NCBI RefSeq assembly: GCF_040115645.1
Contig: NC_089559.1
Location: forward strand, 3,658,001 to 3,722,000
Source of the DNA: Euwallacea fornicatus
Lineage: Eukaryota; Arthropoda; Insecta; Coleoptera; Curculionidae
Direction of reading: 5' to 3'
Length of the DNA stretch: 64,000 bases
Shown: positions 24,491 through 37,893 of the stretch, piece after piece
How positions within the stretch are numbered: position 1 is the first letter of the stretch
Layout: each line of letters opens with the position of its first letter
Position numbers and translations under genes: made by a program
Notes under the pieces: model-generated
Database searches by the model: none
What the model was told of the DNA's origin: nothing
The model's input: only the letters and a program-made list of their open reading frames with translations

Positions 24491-27088
24491 TCAAGCAATT
24501 TTATCCCACCTCCATATAGTACCATCATCACATACACACAAAAGAACCTTGGCATTCCTGCTTAATGTCGTTTGCCTAATTGCCGTAGTGCATCTGGGAT
24601 GTTGCAAAGTATAACATTTGGCTTGCGCTGGATCCGGCACATCTAAATCCCACACAAAAACTTTTCCAGTTTGATTCCCCAGAGCGAGTATCTACGAAAA
24701 TTTTGAAATTAAATGTGTCTATTTCTTAAAGTAAAAGCTCACTTTATGCCAGAAATCCATGGCGAAACGAACAAACCAAATCTCACATTCTTTATATTCG
24801 AATTTGTGGATAATGGTGGAAGTGGTTTCACCTTTGCGTAACTGTTCGTCCTCAAGACGTCCAGGTTTCCAGCAGATTATGCAGTTTTCGCAGGATTTGC
24901 TCAGAAGAAAGTCTCCGAGCCATTTCACACAATCTACGTAGTTCCTAAAAATATATTTTACTGTACAAGTTACCATGTTTGTTTTGACAAATACCTATGA
25001 ATATCTCTAGTGGAAAAGTCGGGAAAGTGCTCCTTTAATGTGTCAAAAGGTCTGGAATTCCTGTTTGAATTCCAGTTATAAGATTGCTTAATGGCATCCC
25101 TCATGTAATCTTTATTCAGCATCCAAAGCTTCAGAGAATGGTCCATTCCACAAGACATTATTCTATGGCCCAACAAGTCGAAGTCCTGCAAGTTTTTTTG
25201 GCAATTTAAAAACGCAAAATATAGACAAAACAAGAACTTACCGCACTTAACACCTCATCTCTATGCCCTTCCACCCCACCAAAAATTGCTATACAAACAT
25301 CAGACTTTATATTCCATAATCTAAAAATGAAAGATGTGTTAAAATGGTTTTACCTCACACATTTGCTAGTTGATAACAATACATAAAAATGCATTGTTAC
25401 CTTAAGGAATGATCTTTTGAGACGGATAATAGTAAATTGGGATCTTTTGGATGGAATTTCAGTTCATTTATGGCATGCCCATGGCCTATGTAGTGTCTAA
25501 TACAGGTCATGGTTGCTGGACTGAGAATTCTAATAACCCCTAAAAAATTATTGTTGTTGTAAACCACAATTTTAACTATTCAACCTATGGGTAGTACCTC
25601 TAGCACCTGCAACTGCCAAAAGGGGTTTTCCCGAGTCCTCATCGAAGGACCAAGCGCAAGTATAGAAATTTTCATCTAACTGGAAGAATGAGACACTATG
25701 AATAATATAGTTAGTGAAAAATCAAACTACTAGCAATTTGTTAAAGCAACCATAATCCTTCTGAATAAAAAAAAAACTTTCTTAGTAATATTTTCAAAAT
25801 TATTGAACTCACATCTGGATCAGCAAAACATTGAAGCAGCTTAATACCCCCACTTTCTGGGCACTCATAAATCGTAGCTCTGTTGCTGCCAACTGCAGCA
25901 ACTATCAACGGTTGGCCCTCTTTAAGATGATGGTTAAATTGCACTCCAAACAGTGGCTGACCATGGTCCTCTTTTATGTTACATCTATACACTATAGAAC
26001 TTGCCAATGTTCTTGCCTTGCTTTTCAGAGATTAAACTTACACATATTTATAAATTGGTTTCAAGATCTTTAGACTATTGCTAGATTTTCGTTTTCCAGG
26101 CTTGCCTTTACGGCTCGGAGTAGCGCTTCTTGTGGAAGTATTGTCAGTCGTTGAAGTGCTTCCAATACTGGAGGTTTCATCCTAAATGAACAGAAATAAT
26201 AAATATAAAAACGACGGACTTTTCTATACCAAAGAAAGATGTGTTACGCGGATAAAACTGAAGAAGCTTTATTTCTTAAGAAATTAATAAGAAATCCAGA
26301 AGACTTTTTCTTTTGGAATGTTTTTGTTTACATAGGACATTACAGTCTGCTTTCTGGCTGTCCATAGGGTGGCGTTTTGTCGTCTTTGCTGTGGTTTGTA
26401 TTGATCAATAATCTGCAGGCTGTAATAGTACTTGTAGAAAGTGGAATTGCGAGCTTAAGATGACAATCTTTTTATTGTCATTCCAGGAAATCCTGGATGA
26501 AACACATCAGTTTTATTATAGGAGATTTTCAATGTCAGATACAAATTGTGTCTGGAATAATAGATGCCTGCAAATTTGGACAGAACAGTGATAGCTCCCT
26601 TCACAAAATGAGCAAAAATTAGATTTTCAAGATTTAAGCATTCCTCATTTCTGAGAAAAATTATTCTATTTGCAGCAAAGGCAAAATATTTTAGTAAATT
26701 TATGGATAAGACACTAAACTGAAGAACACATTTGGAAAAACTTGTCAACATGATATGCTACTATGCAATCAAATTTAAACTTATGCATTTGCTCTGTGTG
26801 ATGACCACAAACCGTCTTCACATATAGAGCTGTTGCATGATATTTAAAAGGAGAGCAGAGCACTGCAAGGGACAACTTAAGCAACTTAATCATCATCCAT
26901 TTTTTTTTATAGCATTGAAAATTTAAGGCACAAATTACCATTGAAAACAAACCTACTAAAGGGGGTTTCGAGGGGTTTTTCTCTATCAAATTCAAGATTT
27001 CAATACTAACACAATCATCCCCGGAATCTTCCGTTAAATTGGTATCAGCTGGGGCTATTGTTTTACATTTTTCCTTCATTTTTGGCAC
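24491..27088 (-). CDS. esc: Polycomb PRC2 subunit ESC/EED (WD40 protein)
   Basis: Predicted 445 residues from nine exons: 26957-27088, 26042-26181, 25813-25984, 25598-25679, 25401-25539, 25242-25320, 24995-25185, 24743-24944 and 24491-24691, with consistent phases. Residues 1-90 are acidic, then Ser/Thr-rich and basic (SRKGKPGKRK, a likely nuclear signal). The rest is the seven-bladed WD40 propeller, with family hallmarks GQPLFGVQFN, DENFYTCAW, GHGHAINELKFHP, GGVEGHRDEVLSA, MSCGMDHSLKLW, FPDFSTRDIHRNYVDCVKWL and a C-terminal IWRWD. The trimethyl-lysine cage is kept (Phe of LFGV, Tyr of FYTC, Trp of EIWF); the fourth residue is Phe where human EED has Tyr. Known role: binds H3K27me3 and stimulates the PRC2 methyltransferase. 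Introns 1 and 3 use the less common donor GTAGGT (first) and GTGAGT. Confidence 0.95.
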
Positions 27089-28684
27089 AGAAGGGATCTT
27101 CTGTAGATAACAACTGTAATATGTAAAATAAATTTTTAAAAAATGTAAACAACCAAAATTGTAGTTTTAATAAATCTTTTCAAATTTGAGAGGAAATGCA
27201 AAAATTTAATTCAAAATGCGGGTAAAAATTTTTTTAGCTTAAATATACCTGTCTACTTCCACTTGTGGGACTAACAATACACTGACTGATAACTGTCTAC
27301 TAAATGTCAATTGACATTGGGGGTATACAAAGTCTAATATATGAAATAAATAAAAAATATTTACAAATAATAAAAATTGTGATATATAATAAATCATGGG
27401 AGGTTGACGAAGTTAAAGCCTTTAGTAGCGAAGAGGAGACTGAAGAATTGATGAAATCTGTTTTAATATAATAAGAAATTTAAGCTATCGCAACCTTGAT
27501 TTAAATTTTAAAAATCTCTGCCCTTTAAAACGTAAAGTTTGTGCGTAAAAAACTTAAATAAAAAATTATATAGTACTCCGGTGACGTCATTTCAATACCG
27601 TTTAATAATATAGGAGTTATTTACTTAATATATAAGATGTTTTTGAATATAGTACTATGAATTTAACCACATATTCGATGACCCATAAGAGTGTGAGAGT
27701 TTTAGGTGCATAAACTTGTGTAGAACAGCTCTTCGCTTTCGTTATACAAGGTGTGAACGGATCAACTAAATAGAGGTAGTTGAAAGAAAAACAAAAGACA
27801 GCTGTTTTTGACTTTGACAGTTGACGGCTGTAAAACAAAGCAGGCATAATCAAAGCAAGAAATTAAATGAGAATTGAGGGAAAAAGTGGTAATTACTAAT
27901 TAACATAAATCTGACTGCGCTTTAATGTAATCTCATTTAAATTAAACCCCAACGTCTTTCAAGCAATGTAATTTACACCTATGCAGAGTACTTGAAGTCT
28001 GTATTATCCATTTTCCGCCCCTAGTACATTTTGTCATCCACAAATCTGGTAAAGTCCTTTTTGCTAATTGTTATTAAATGGTAGCAAATACTCGATACCT
28101 CGCTTGAAACTATACGATTTAATGCATTTAGAATCATGTGGAGCTCAACAATGTTCACATATCATTAAATGCTTTAGTTGTTATTGTAATTGACACTGGG
28201 GTCATTTAAATGTTCAATATGATATTTGCATATACAGGTCTGGATATCTCCTGCTATATATGTATATAGTTGTTTAATTTATTAGTTGTATTATTACCTC
28301 ATTAATGTTCATTTACCACAGTATTCTGTAACCCACAATCACATTCCTAGTTTTACTGGCCCATATTCAGATATCACAAGTTTTTGGGGAGTTTTTAGTG
28401 TCTGGAGTTATACAAAGTATTGTTCATTCAGAAGGGTTGGTAGTAGAAAGTAGTTTAAAGTGGTATTCAAAGAGGGTTCAAGTATTAAGTGAAATCTAAT
28501 AAGTGTCTATATCAAGTTTTATGAAATCATTCAATATGATAACAATCAAAGGAAAATATCTGCTCCATTGTACCATATCTCCTAAGATAAAATTGACTAA
28601 ATAATTTTCCTTATATTTTCATGAAAAATCTTCCATAAAACCACAAAAATTCCATCATATGGTTTGCTCTTTCAGTTTGCTGCT
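27089..28684. promoter_or_regulatory. Divergent intergenic region between esc and Vav
   Basis: 1.6 kb between divergent start codons, mostly AT-rich. It must hold both promoters. A polypyrimidine-AG (CTCTTTCAG) ends ten bases before the Vav ATG, so Vav probably has a noncoding first exon somewhere upstream in this stretch. No other gene seen. Confidence 0.45.
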
Positions 28685-31600
28685 ATGGCAATGGCCCTTG
28701 ACCCCCACTACCCAGATTCTGATGAACTGTGGCGTGAATGCGCCAAATGGTTGACCAGATGGGATATGATCTGGCCCGACCACAAGGCTAACTGGGATAC
28801 CAGTACCATTGCAGATTTAGCTGCCATCCTTAGAGACGGTGTTCTATTGTGTAAATTGCTCAACAAGATTGATCCTGGTTGTATGGACATGAAGGATGTC
28901 AATTTAAAGCCTACAATGGCTCAGGTATATTGTTTTCTTAAATCAAACCCTTTTTTATTGAAGAGATTTCCTAATAAATGCATTTTTAGTTCTTGTGTCT
29001 AAGAAATATCAGTTTGTTCATCAAGACTTGTAAAACACAATTTGGATTGGGCCCTGCCGATATGTTTGAGGAATCAATGTTGTTTGATTTGACCAATTTT
29101 CACAAGGTTTTGTGCAGTTTATCAAAGCTGTCCAGGAGTGAAAAGGCATTGCGTGGAGGCATTGAGTAAGTCATAATTTGAATTGAGCATTCTGAAACTG
29201 TTATAATAATTGTCATTGTCCGTGTAATATTGACAGATTAGAAATAACAGTGTCAATTCTGGTAGCTAATGAGCCCAATTTATTTTTTACTAAAGTTTAC
29301 ATTTTTTGGTTATAAGTTTGCCTTGCTAGATAAATTAACTGTGATGAAATGAGTTTTAGAATCTATAAGATGATACTTTACATATAGTGAGATTCGCTCT
29401 TATCCTCCTGACTTTTTGATAGTGCGCTACTAACGAATTCTTTCTGGAAAATCAAATTTATACCTATTCCTTGTATCTTTTCTTTATAAAAAATTTAATA
29501 ACTCATTCCACAAAGCCACTAGACCATAGAAAAATAAGCAATTAACCGCAATTATAAGTCATAAAATGCCTTTCATTATTAAGGATATTGTCTCATTATA
29601 AACTCCTGCTCCAGTGAGTAAAGAGGATTAATCATGAGTTTTAGATGAAAAGTATAATTTTGCATACTTAGCAGAACAAGTAAATTCTTTTCTTCAGTTT
29701 AATGTCTGATGTGTCCGTTTTCGCATACGTCGGTAGCTCCATCATAATTTGGCCTCAAATTCCTTTAAAAAAAATTGAGTAATTATTAATATTACGGTAA
29801 ATTAAGATGATGGATTTGTGGCAGTTTTTGCCAAAACATGATAAAATTACCATAACTGGATACCGAAAATGTTGGGAACAGAACAGTTTAGACGACCACA
29901 CTACATTTTGCAGGGGATTTTACGCCCAGAGCCAAAAGAGCAGAGAAGAAGAAGTGATCTATCAGAGCTTGACCAAAATGTAAGTATTTACTGGGTAAAA
30001 TCAATATTGAATTATACATAATGTCCCATAATCAGTTATGGAACCTGTGTAGTGCGTCTCCATTATGATAATAAACATGGGGGGTCATTTCTGTTGTCTG
30101 ATTTATTTTAATTTAAAAAAATATATAAAAAGAGTGTTTTGGCGGTTACAAATTTCATTGGCCAAAATAAACACTCCCACTTTTTTGGTAGTCAAGTGCC
30201 TCCTGCGCACACGCCCATCGGCGGCGCCGACGCTCACTGGCGTATGTTCACCATTCCCTGTCCAACAGTGGAGAGCCAAGAAGACATTTACGATGATTTA
30301 TGTTATGTTACCTTTCAAGCGACGCCGCCTGAGGTCAGAAATTATAACGGTTTTGTTGTGTAGTTTGAAACTCAGTAGTAGCTGGATCGGTCACTTATTG
30401 TTTTTTAGGATTTTGTTTGTTTTTAAAAGTTTATTGTGCTGAAGCTTGCACTTTTCACACGTATGCGACAACTGATTTGCACACGTACGTCTGCCAACAT
30501 TTTCTACTACTGCAAGTTAGTGTGTGAAAAGTGCGCTTTGCACACGCGTATGCGTGCGTATGCAGCGTGTACAAGAAATTTGGAAACGCCCAATTATACC
30601 AGGCGATGTCCGGCAACGTCACCATAACAATCTGAGCAAATAGCTTTACGATTGACAAATATAATTGAGGCGTTCCCATACTTTTTGGACACTCTGTATG
30701 TGTGTTTTTGTTAATTTTTGAGGCATTCGTAGGAATAGAACGTTACGTTATTTTTACTTTTGCATGGTTTTCTCTTTTATTTTCGGCAGTCAACCGGCTG
30801 CACCACGGGGCTTAGATTTAAGGCACTCGTTCGCCGATACCGAGCCCGGGTTACCATGGGAGAAAATCTATCAGGACTTGCTTGAAGTACGCAGTAGCAT
30901 CGAGGTATTTTTCTTTAATTCTTTCATCTGCATGAAACCTCAATTTAAACTCTTAAAGACTGTAATTTACACCCACAATTTACAGCAAACCCAACCGCAA
31001 GAGAAACGTGATTATGTACTAAAAGAGCTGCTGGACACGGAAAAAAACTACGTAGACGTTTTGAATAAACTGAAAATGAGCTTTATGCCGACTCTTCAGA
31101 GTCACATGAAACCCGACGATCATGCGCTCGTTTTCCATAAGATCAAGGTGGGTTCCAGTGGATTTTTTTAACCATTCATTGTTAATGTGAACCATTGGCG
31201 TTCCAGGAACTATATGACGTTCATTCGTCGTTTTTGCTGGAATTAACCAAAATCCGGACAAATCCAAACGTGAAGCTCGGTAATGTGTTTCAGCAGTTCA
31301 AAGAGAAATTCCTGATTTATGGTAGTTATTGCCCCAATTTAACGAAAGCTACTGCATTATTGCAGGAGCTCTGTGATCAGGACGATAATTTTAATCAGAT
31401 TGTCATTGTAAGTTTTACATGTCATTCCAACTTTTAAAATATATTGGTTTGCTTCATTTTTCCTCGGTATAAATAATGGACGTAGAACAACTGAACATAA
31501 CATAGAATTTCATAGTTTTAATGAAATAGAGTAGCCTTAAATATAGAATACATTTTTTATAGAATTCATGCAATTATTAGATGCATCCAGACTAGATTGT

Positions 31601-34600
31601 TGAACCGCATACTTAGAAATTCACATTTGATTATTTTCTGACCTCTATTCAGTGTTAAATCTTTCCTTCATTCGTCAAAGTTCATTATTTATATGGAAAA
31701 AACATATGAAAAATTGTGAAGTTGGAATATTATAATATACAATGAAAAATAAAAATGTTAATTGAGAGAGTTTTCAGAGGGTCGAGAAAGAGGTGAATAA
31801 TGGTAAATTTAAGTTGCGAGACATATTATCAGTACCCATGCAAAGAATCTTAAAGTACCATTTACTGTTAGAGAAGCTAACTGAAACGACTGAAGAGGTA
31901 GGTTATTATGTTTTGAATTCCAGGTAGCTTTAAGTTTGAAAAATAACAACAAAAATGTGAATTTAGACATATATGGTTGATTTATTTTTACGGAAATAAT
32001 TGGAAGAAAAGGAACCGTTGAATGTCTGGCAAGATTTTTCTATTTGATACCGTTGAGCCTTTCGGATTTTTTCTCCAATTAATAGTTATTTTCAGCAATA
32101 GTTTTGTTTTCTATAAAACCCTCTACCGGTTTTAGCACCACGACGAATACACAGACCTCAAACGGGCTTGGGAAGATATGTTAGACGTTGCCCGGTACAT
32201 CAATGAGGCTCATAGAGACTTTGAACGTTTAAACGTAATAAACAATCTTCAAGACAATATCGTCGAGTGGGAGCATGAACCGGATATGAAGTAACTTTTC
32301 AATGTTCTCCTTTATGATAGCATTTTCTTCATATCGCGATTTTAGATTGTCTGATTATGGGAAGTTAATCGGTGACGAGGAAGTGAAAATAAAAGCGCAT
32401 GATGACCAGAAAACCAGAAACAGATATGTGTTCATTTTTGATAAATGCATTTTGATTTGCAAGCAACGGGTGAGTACGTTTTGTTACATTTATTTAACAT
32501 TTTCAGATGTTTTATAATCAGAATCAGAATAATCAATTCGGCTTTCGGGACATTCTCAACATAATGGAATACCACGTAGAAGAAACGCATAATCGCGCCA
32601 TATTGAATAACCAAGGGCGTTGGTCTTACAGCTTTCTATTGGTGAAAAATATGAACGAAATGGCCTATACGGTGTACGTGCGAACCCTGGAAATTAAAGG
32701 GAAAATTATTAGAGCCATTAGTGAAGCTCAGTGAGTACTCTCATACCTCGTGTAAATTCAATATTTTATTTTTATTTTCAGGGACAATGTTCAGCCTCGT
32801 TCTCTCTCAAATACAAACCACAATTTCGAATTGCACACTTTTGCCAGTGCCGTTCAGTGTGGGTACTGTTGCAAGTACTTAAAAGGCCTGTTTTTCCAGG
32901 GATATTTGTGTCACAAGTGTAATTGCTGCGTCCACAAGACGTGTATACAGTACAGCGGCAGGTGTGGGGTCACGTCGGTGAGGTAGATACTAATCGACAT
33001 AAACATTACATTTAGTTACGAATTAGGATTCAGGGTTTTTATTCTCAAAAGCTGTGGAGCAATCTCATTTCTTGCATTTCACGCACATATCATTGCACAA
33101 ACCAAGCGAATTATACATACAGTACATCCTAGCGAACTTGGCATATGAAGGAGTGTCTTTTTCTGCGCATCTCGATTCATAGTATATAAAATCCAAATAG
33201 AACGTGATGGAGATCATTTGCGGTACTGCTCGCTTAATGCGATGGCCAGGCGGAGCTCTGCAACGTTGCCGGCTCGCTTTTAAATAGCCGGGCGCGTAAT
33301 CGTTATTTAAAGTTTACCATCATTTCAATAAATTTTTCTCCTCTAAATTAAAAAAGAAAATAAGTGCAATTCTTAAACGTAAGTGTAAAATTCTAGAAAT
33401 TAATTTAAAAAAACAATGAACATTTATTATTTATATTATTGTAATGTAATCTCCATTATAATATAATATTTATTATATTATAATGGAAATTATAACAAAA
33501 GCCAAAATTAAATTTAATGTTCAAATCGGCCCCCTTCTTGTGCAGAACAGTAACCGAGCCTATCATAAAAAGCCTGCCGCACTCTTGCAAATGTTTCTGG
33601 ATTAATAGTTTGCGTGCACTTTCGAATTTCAATTCGCAACAAATCCAAATTATTAGTCCTATCATTCTAAAATCTATAAATTGTAGATTTGACATAACCT
33701 CACAAGAAAAAATCTGCAGGAGTTAAATCAGGAGATCTTGCTGGCCATACAATGGTTCCCCGTTCACTTATCATTTTGTTTGGGAAATGTCTCTCAAGAC
33801 ATTCTCGGACAGAAGCAGTATTGTGAATAGGACAACCAACTTGCTGAGGCCATACATCCCCTAAATTAATTCCTAATTGTTGGATTGCTGGAATAATTTG
33901 TGCCTGGAGCAAGTCAAGGTATTTCAACTCATTCAAAGTACTCTCAATGAAAAACGGACCAATGGCATGGTCACCTAAAATACCTGCTCAGACATTAAGT
34001 TTTTGGGGACATTGGGTTCTCCCTTCGTTCGGTTTAAATTTCCCATTGATCAGTAACGTGTGACGACTAGATTAGCGTGGCCTAATAATGAAAATGTCGA
34101 TTTATAGGTAAAAAGGATGATTTTGATGAAATTTTCATCATTATTGGCCCTTTACATTATTGTTTCACAAAAAACCAGCCGTCTGTAGATCTTCAGGAAA
34201 GATTTGGTTCGTTTTTTTTCAACTTGTACGAAGTGTACCCGTTTTTCCTCAAAATGAGCGATTTTACGTGACACATCTACTTGGTTCGCTATTTCATTGA
34301 GGGACTGATTAGGATTTTCCTCAACACTGGCACAGATCGTGATTTCCTGCTCTTCCCTTTAATTGTTATTTTGTGGGGGGCGTTTATAATGTAGGGGCGA
34401 AACACATCTAGTCATCTCGAAATTTTGAATGATACGACGCACTGTGGTAACATTAGGAACCGGCCGATTCCAAAAATGTCAAAAAAAATCAAAGACTACC
34501 CCTTCTAAGGATTGCCTTGAATAAAATTGTTTGATCATAAAGGCTTTTTCTTTAATTGTAAAAATTTCCACTTTAATCTATTTCTATTCACTATTATAGC

Positions 34601-35978
34601 AAGACACGGATGGTAAATTTATTCAAGAATTTAGGTAGCAAGTGAGGAAAACAAAATTATTTTTGGCTTTGTATTCCATATATTCAACAGAAAATGTATC
34701 AAAAATACTTTACTGTTTAGGCTTGTCTTTAAGTATCGCCGTATTTTTAATACATTGGTTTGTCGATACCATCAATCAAGCACCCGGCCGTTTGAAAGAG
34801 AGCCGGCAACGTTGCAGAGCTTCGCTTGGCTAGCGCATAGAGCAAGCAGTACTGCAAACGATCTCCATCACATTTTATTCGGATTTTGTATACTATGAAT
34901 CGAGATGCGCAGAAACAGACACTATTTCATATGTCCAGTTCGCTGGGATTTACTGTATATTCAGCCAGACGAATGAACACTACAAATGGCCCACGAGAGG
35001 TTTTTACATGACGCATGAGAATAAGACCCCAGGTGTCTCATTCAGTTTTGAAATTTCTGTATATATAGATATCGTTTCATTATTAGGTTGCCACCAACGG
35101 TGGTAAATGGTCTGGACCCTCTGAAGAATAAATTATGGTATGTCGGCGAAATGGATAGGTCGACAGCAAAGGACAAACTCATACACAGGGAAAACGGTAC
35201 TTTTCTGGTTCGAATTAGTCCTGGCAATGCGTTCAATGTAACGCGAAGCGGAGAAAGATCGTACGCCCTCAGTTTACAGTACGTGAAACCAGACTGTTTA
35301 GATAACCGAAACAAGTATGTTTGATCACATAACAGGTTGTCGAAATAAACAAAATAGCTATTTATGTAATTAGTTAGGAAATGCAAATGTTATATAACTG
35401 CATTTTTTGGAGTCTTATTGTTCATTAAAACCGTTGGGTTCCAGGTCTCAAGGCATACCAAAACACATGCGCATAAATGTGCGTCCTGATGGTTCTGGCG
35501 AGACCAAAAAATACTACCTATCTGAATCACGATTTTTCAGTAGCATAGAAGAGCTGGTTTTGTACTACGAAAACAACAGTTTAAAGGAAAATTTCACCGG
35601 GTAGTTTGATTGTGTTTCCAACATTTTGGAAGAGAAATAATGAGGTTATACTCCTTTAGGTTGCACGATGACACGAAACTGCTATATCCGTTTCATCAGT
35701 TGCGCGCGGTTGTGCTGAAGAATCACGATGCGATGGATAGAAGTCAGTTGACGCTGCGAAAAGGACAAGTGCTCAGTGTGATAGGAAAAGACGGGTATAG
35801 AGAGGGATGGTGGAAAGGCAAGACTGAAAATAATGAGGTATATTCGTTATTTTAACATTGAAAGCTTTAAAGGTTTATAGAGAATAGACCTGAATATGAA
35901 TATGGAAAAATTTAATTTCAGATTGGATATTTCCCCGTAACGATAATAAATCTGGAAGGAGAAGTCAGGTTCGACTGA
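28685..35978 (+). CDS. Vav: Vav guanine-nucleotide exchange factor
   Basis: Sixteen coding exons, about 848 residues: 28685-28924, 28990-29165, 29914-29979, 30192-30333, 30790-30904, 30986-31147, 31207-31407, 31778-31897, 32136-32290, 32346-32469, 32507-32730, 32782-32982, 35087-35314, 35445-35600, 35660-35837 and 35922-35978. Domains in order: CH (WLTRWDMIWPDHKANW), acidic Tyr motif (EDIYDDLCYVTF), DH (KRDYVLKELLDTEKNYVDVL; VPMQRILKYHLLLEKL), PH, C1 zinc finger (HNFELHTF...CGYCCKYLKG...CHKCNCCVHKTC), SH2 (FLVR present), and one C-terminal SH3 (WWKGKTENNEIGYFPV). As in fly Vav, the N-terminal SH3 of vertebrates is absent. Known role: activates Rac/Rho downstream of receptor tyrosine kinases. 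Phases agree throughout except exon 4 (ends phase 0) to exon 5 (needs two bases), so a small exon or a base error is missed there. A transposon sits in the intron between C1 and SH2. Confidence 0.93.
30448..30534. repeat. Inverted repeat in a Vav intron
   Basis: GCACTTTTCACAC (30448-30460) and GTGTGAAAAGTGC (30522-30534) are exact reverse complements separated by 61 bp, able to form a 13-bp stem. The neighbourhood is rich in CACACGTATGCG-like words. A mariner-type end (TTTTTGGACACTCTG followed by TA, ending 30696) closes the stretch on the right, so it may be the remains of a TIR element. Confidence 0.5.
33120..34955 (-). mobile_element. Mariner-like element inside a Vav intron
   Basis: The left end CAGTACATCCTAGCGAACTT pairs with the inverted right end CAGTAAATCCCAGCGAACTG. 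The inverted repeats are about 185 bp long, through ATCTCGATTCATAGTATA and GCAACGTTGCCGGCTC. TA flanks both ends. Size 1836 bp. The interior carries a decayed DD41D-type transposase on the minus strand, opposite to Vav. A palindromic AT-rich stretch lies at about 33425-33490. The insertion lies between the C1 and SH2 exons, away from splice sites, so Vav is not disrupted. Confidence 0.9.
33456..34600 (-). pseudogene. Transposase of the intronic mariner-like element (decayed)
   Basis: The best-preserved part (33936-33700) reads ...NTASVRECLERHFPNK... and WPARSPDLTPADFF, the third catalytic block of DDE_3 transposases. The second catalytic Asp of the usual QQDGCP/QQDGAP motif is Val here (QQVGCP). 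Upstream, toward 34600, other blocks are recognisable only with several stops and frameshifts, including traces of the N-terminal helix-turn-helix region. It cannot make a working enzyme. Confidence 0.8.
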
Positions 35979-37893
35979 GTAGCCAAAACGAACCACACAT
36001 ACGAAGACTAGTCAATCGCACGAAATGCAGGAGGAAATTGTGAATCTCATTATTGATGTTAACATTGATTTGGGTTAGTTTAGGTTAATTTGAATTGAAT
36101 TCAATGCGGGTAAGTGTCGTTCATCGGTATCAGTATTCGTATCAAATAAGTGTTCTTTCGTAACAAACAACGTGAAACTTATGATAAGCGACCACTTTAA
36201 AGCGTCCAAAATGCTAAATCGGCAGAATCGGTCCCAAGTGCAGATTTTTCATTGTCGATTCCATCGAATATTCGTAATATACTTGCTCATATGTTGTGGC
36301 CTAACCGTTGCTTGTGGTGCTGATGTAGGCGTGTCCTGACAAGTTGGAAAGTCAACGATTCCGATTCCATACTCAGAATTAACCGTTAAATTGTTTGTTG
36401 AAGAAACCCTCAAAGAAGATGATTAAATATAACAGCCTGTCCCACATACACAAAACTGGAAATTTATCGGTTAATGCCGAGTGGGGATTGATTTGCATAT
36501 ATGTAGTTACTTAACGTCAATTTTATTAATATTGTGTGAAGATGTTTTAACGTTTTTAAAGAATTTTTATGTTGCTTTTGAGCGGAATTATCAGGTATGA
36601 ACATTGTGCCATTTGTTAGTGATTTTTCGAAACGGTTTATCCGCTTCCTTGCAACTGAAGGCAGAATCCAAAGTAATTTTATAAAATAACAGTTATCAAT
36701 ATAGTTGCTCGCATCAATGTTAGAAAGCTCGCTGGCAGTTGTTACATTCATCTAAGCGGCGATATTGAATGCCATTGTTTTCATTTTAATATCTAAGCGT
36801 ATCGTCCATTTTGAGTCTTACCAAGATTTTACACATGTGACATGACCGTGATGTTGGTGCTGTGTAGTAAGATATTAAATTGAAAACAGGGTTATATATT
36901 CTATTCTAAACGAATCATATCATTACAAGTATACCAAATCTTGAGTATTGTAAGCGAGGTAGTTGTAGCTTTGTTACAAACGAAATTTGTTAAGTTTCTG
37001 ATAATTTTGGTGATTATTTTGAATTGCCTAATAATAATTAAGGAAATGTTTAAATTATTTTTTACGTGATAGTTAGAAAAAAATTCTGAGAGTTTGTCAA
37101 GATCGTTATAAGTATTAGTAACGTATAATGGGGGTATGTCGTTGAAAAAGGTGCCAAATTTATACTGTGTAAAATGGATACTATTAATAAGTGATGTCAA
37201 TGCAAATAATATCTATAAATTGATTGAAAAAAAATGAGTGTAGTTTTTTTTAAATATTATCATTCACCTGACGTAATGGTTAATACGTGTCGTCCGTGGA
37301 ATGGTGAAAGCGTTGTTTATTGATGTTGATCACGATAAAAAATCATATTGTCACCTGTCAAGGAATAGTAAGGGCATTGTTGGATTGACCTCATTCTAAG
37401 CAGTCAAAAATGTATAAAAGGCCGTTTTATGGTCGGCTTTTAAGGTTAAATTTTTGACGTGTGTAAGTTAATTTCCCTAGAACGTTATGTACTATTATCA
37501 GATGTGTGTGCTATTGATGATGATGAATTTATCAAAGATATCACTTCGAGATTCCACGGAGTTAATTAACATGAAAATATTTTTATTTTAATTTAAAACA
37601 CATTACAGAGTACCTATTTATAGCAAATAACATAAACATCGTAAGTACTAGTCATCATCTAGAGTCAGTCTAAATTATTGACATCCGTCTAAGTCCCAAC
37701 GCGGCTTGTTTAACTTGGCTCCGTGGGAACTCAACACAATCGAGCAGACTGCACATAAAACGACTAATCTAATGTTAATTTGTACACTCGCACATCTACT
37801 CTAATTAAAAGAACTTAAATCCTACAAACAGCCATTATTGGAGTCAGTCTCGACGAGAGAAAAATACTCGCTCGAAGTAATTAATACTACTTA
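35979..37893. other. Tail-to-tail spacer between Vav and peroxidase
   Basis: AT-rich, holding the Vav 3' UTR and the peroxidase 3' UTR. On the minus strand an AATAAA for the peroxidase lies at 37582-37587, about 310 bp past its stop. No other gene or transposon recognised. Confidence 0.5.

Noticed and set aside
26455..26751. Open frame within esc intron 1
   Set aside because: Lies between two esc exons that join in phase without it; sequence has no domain.
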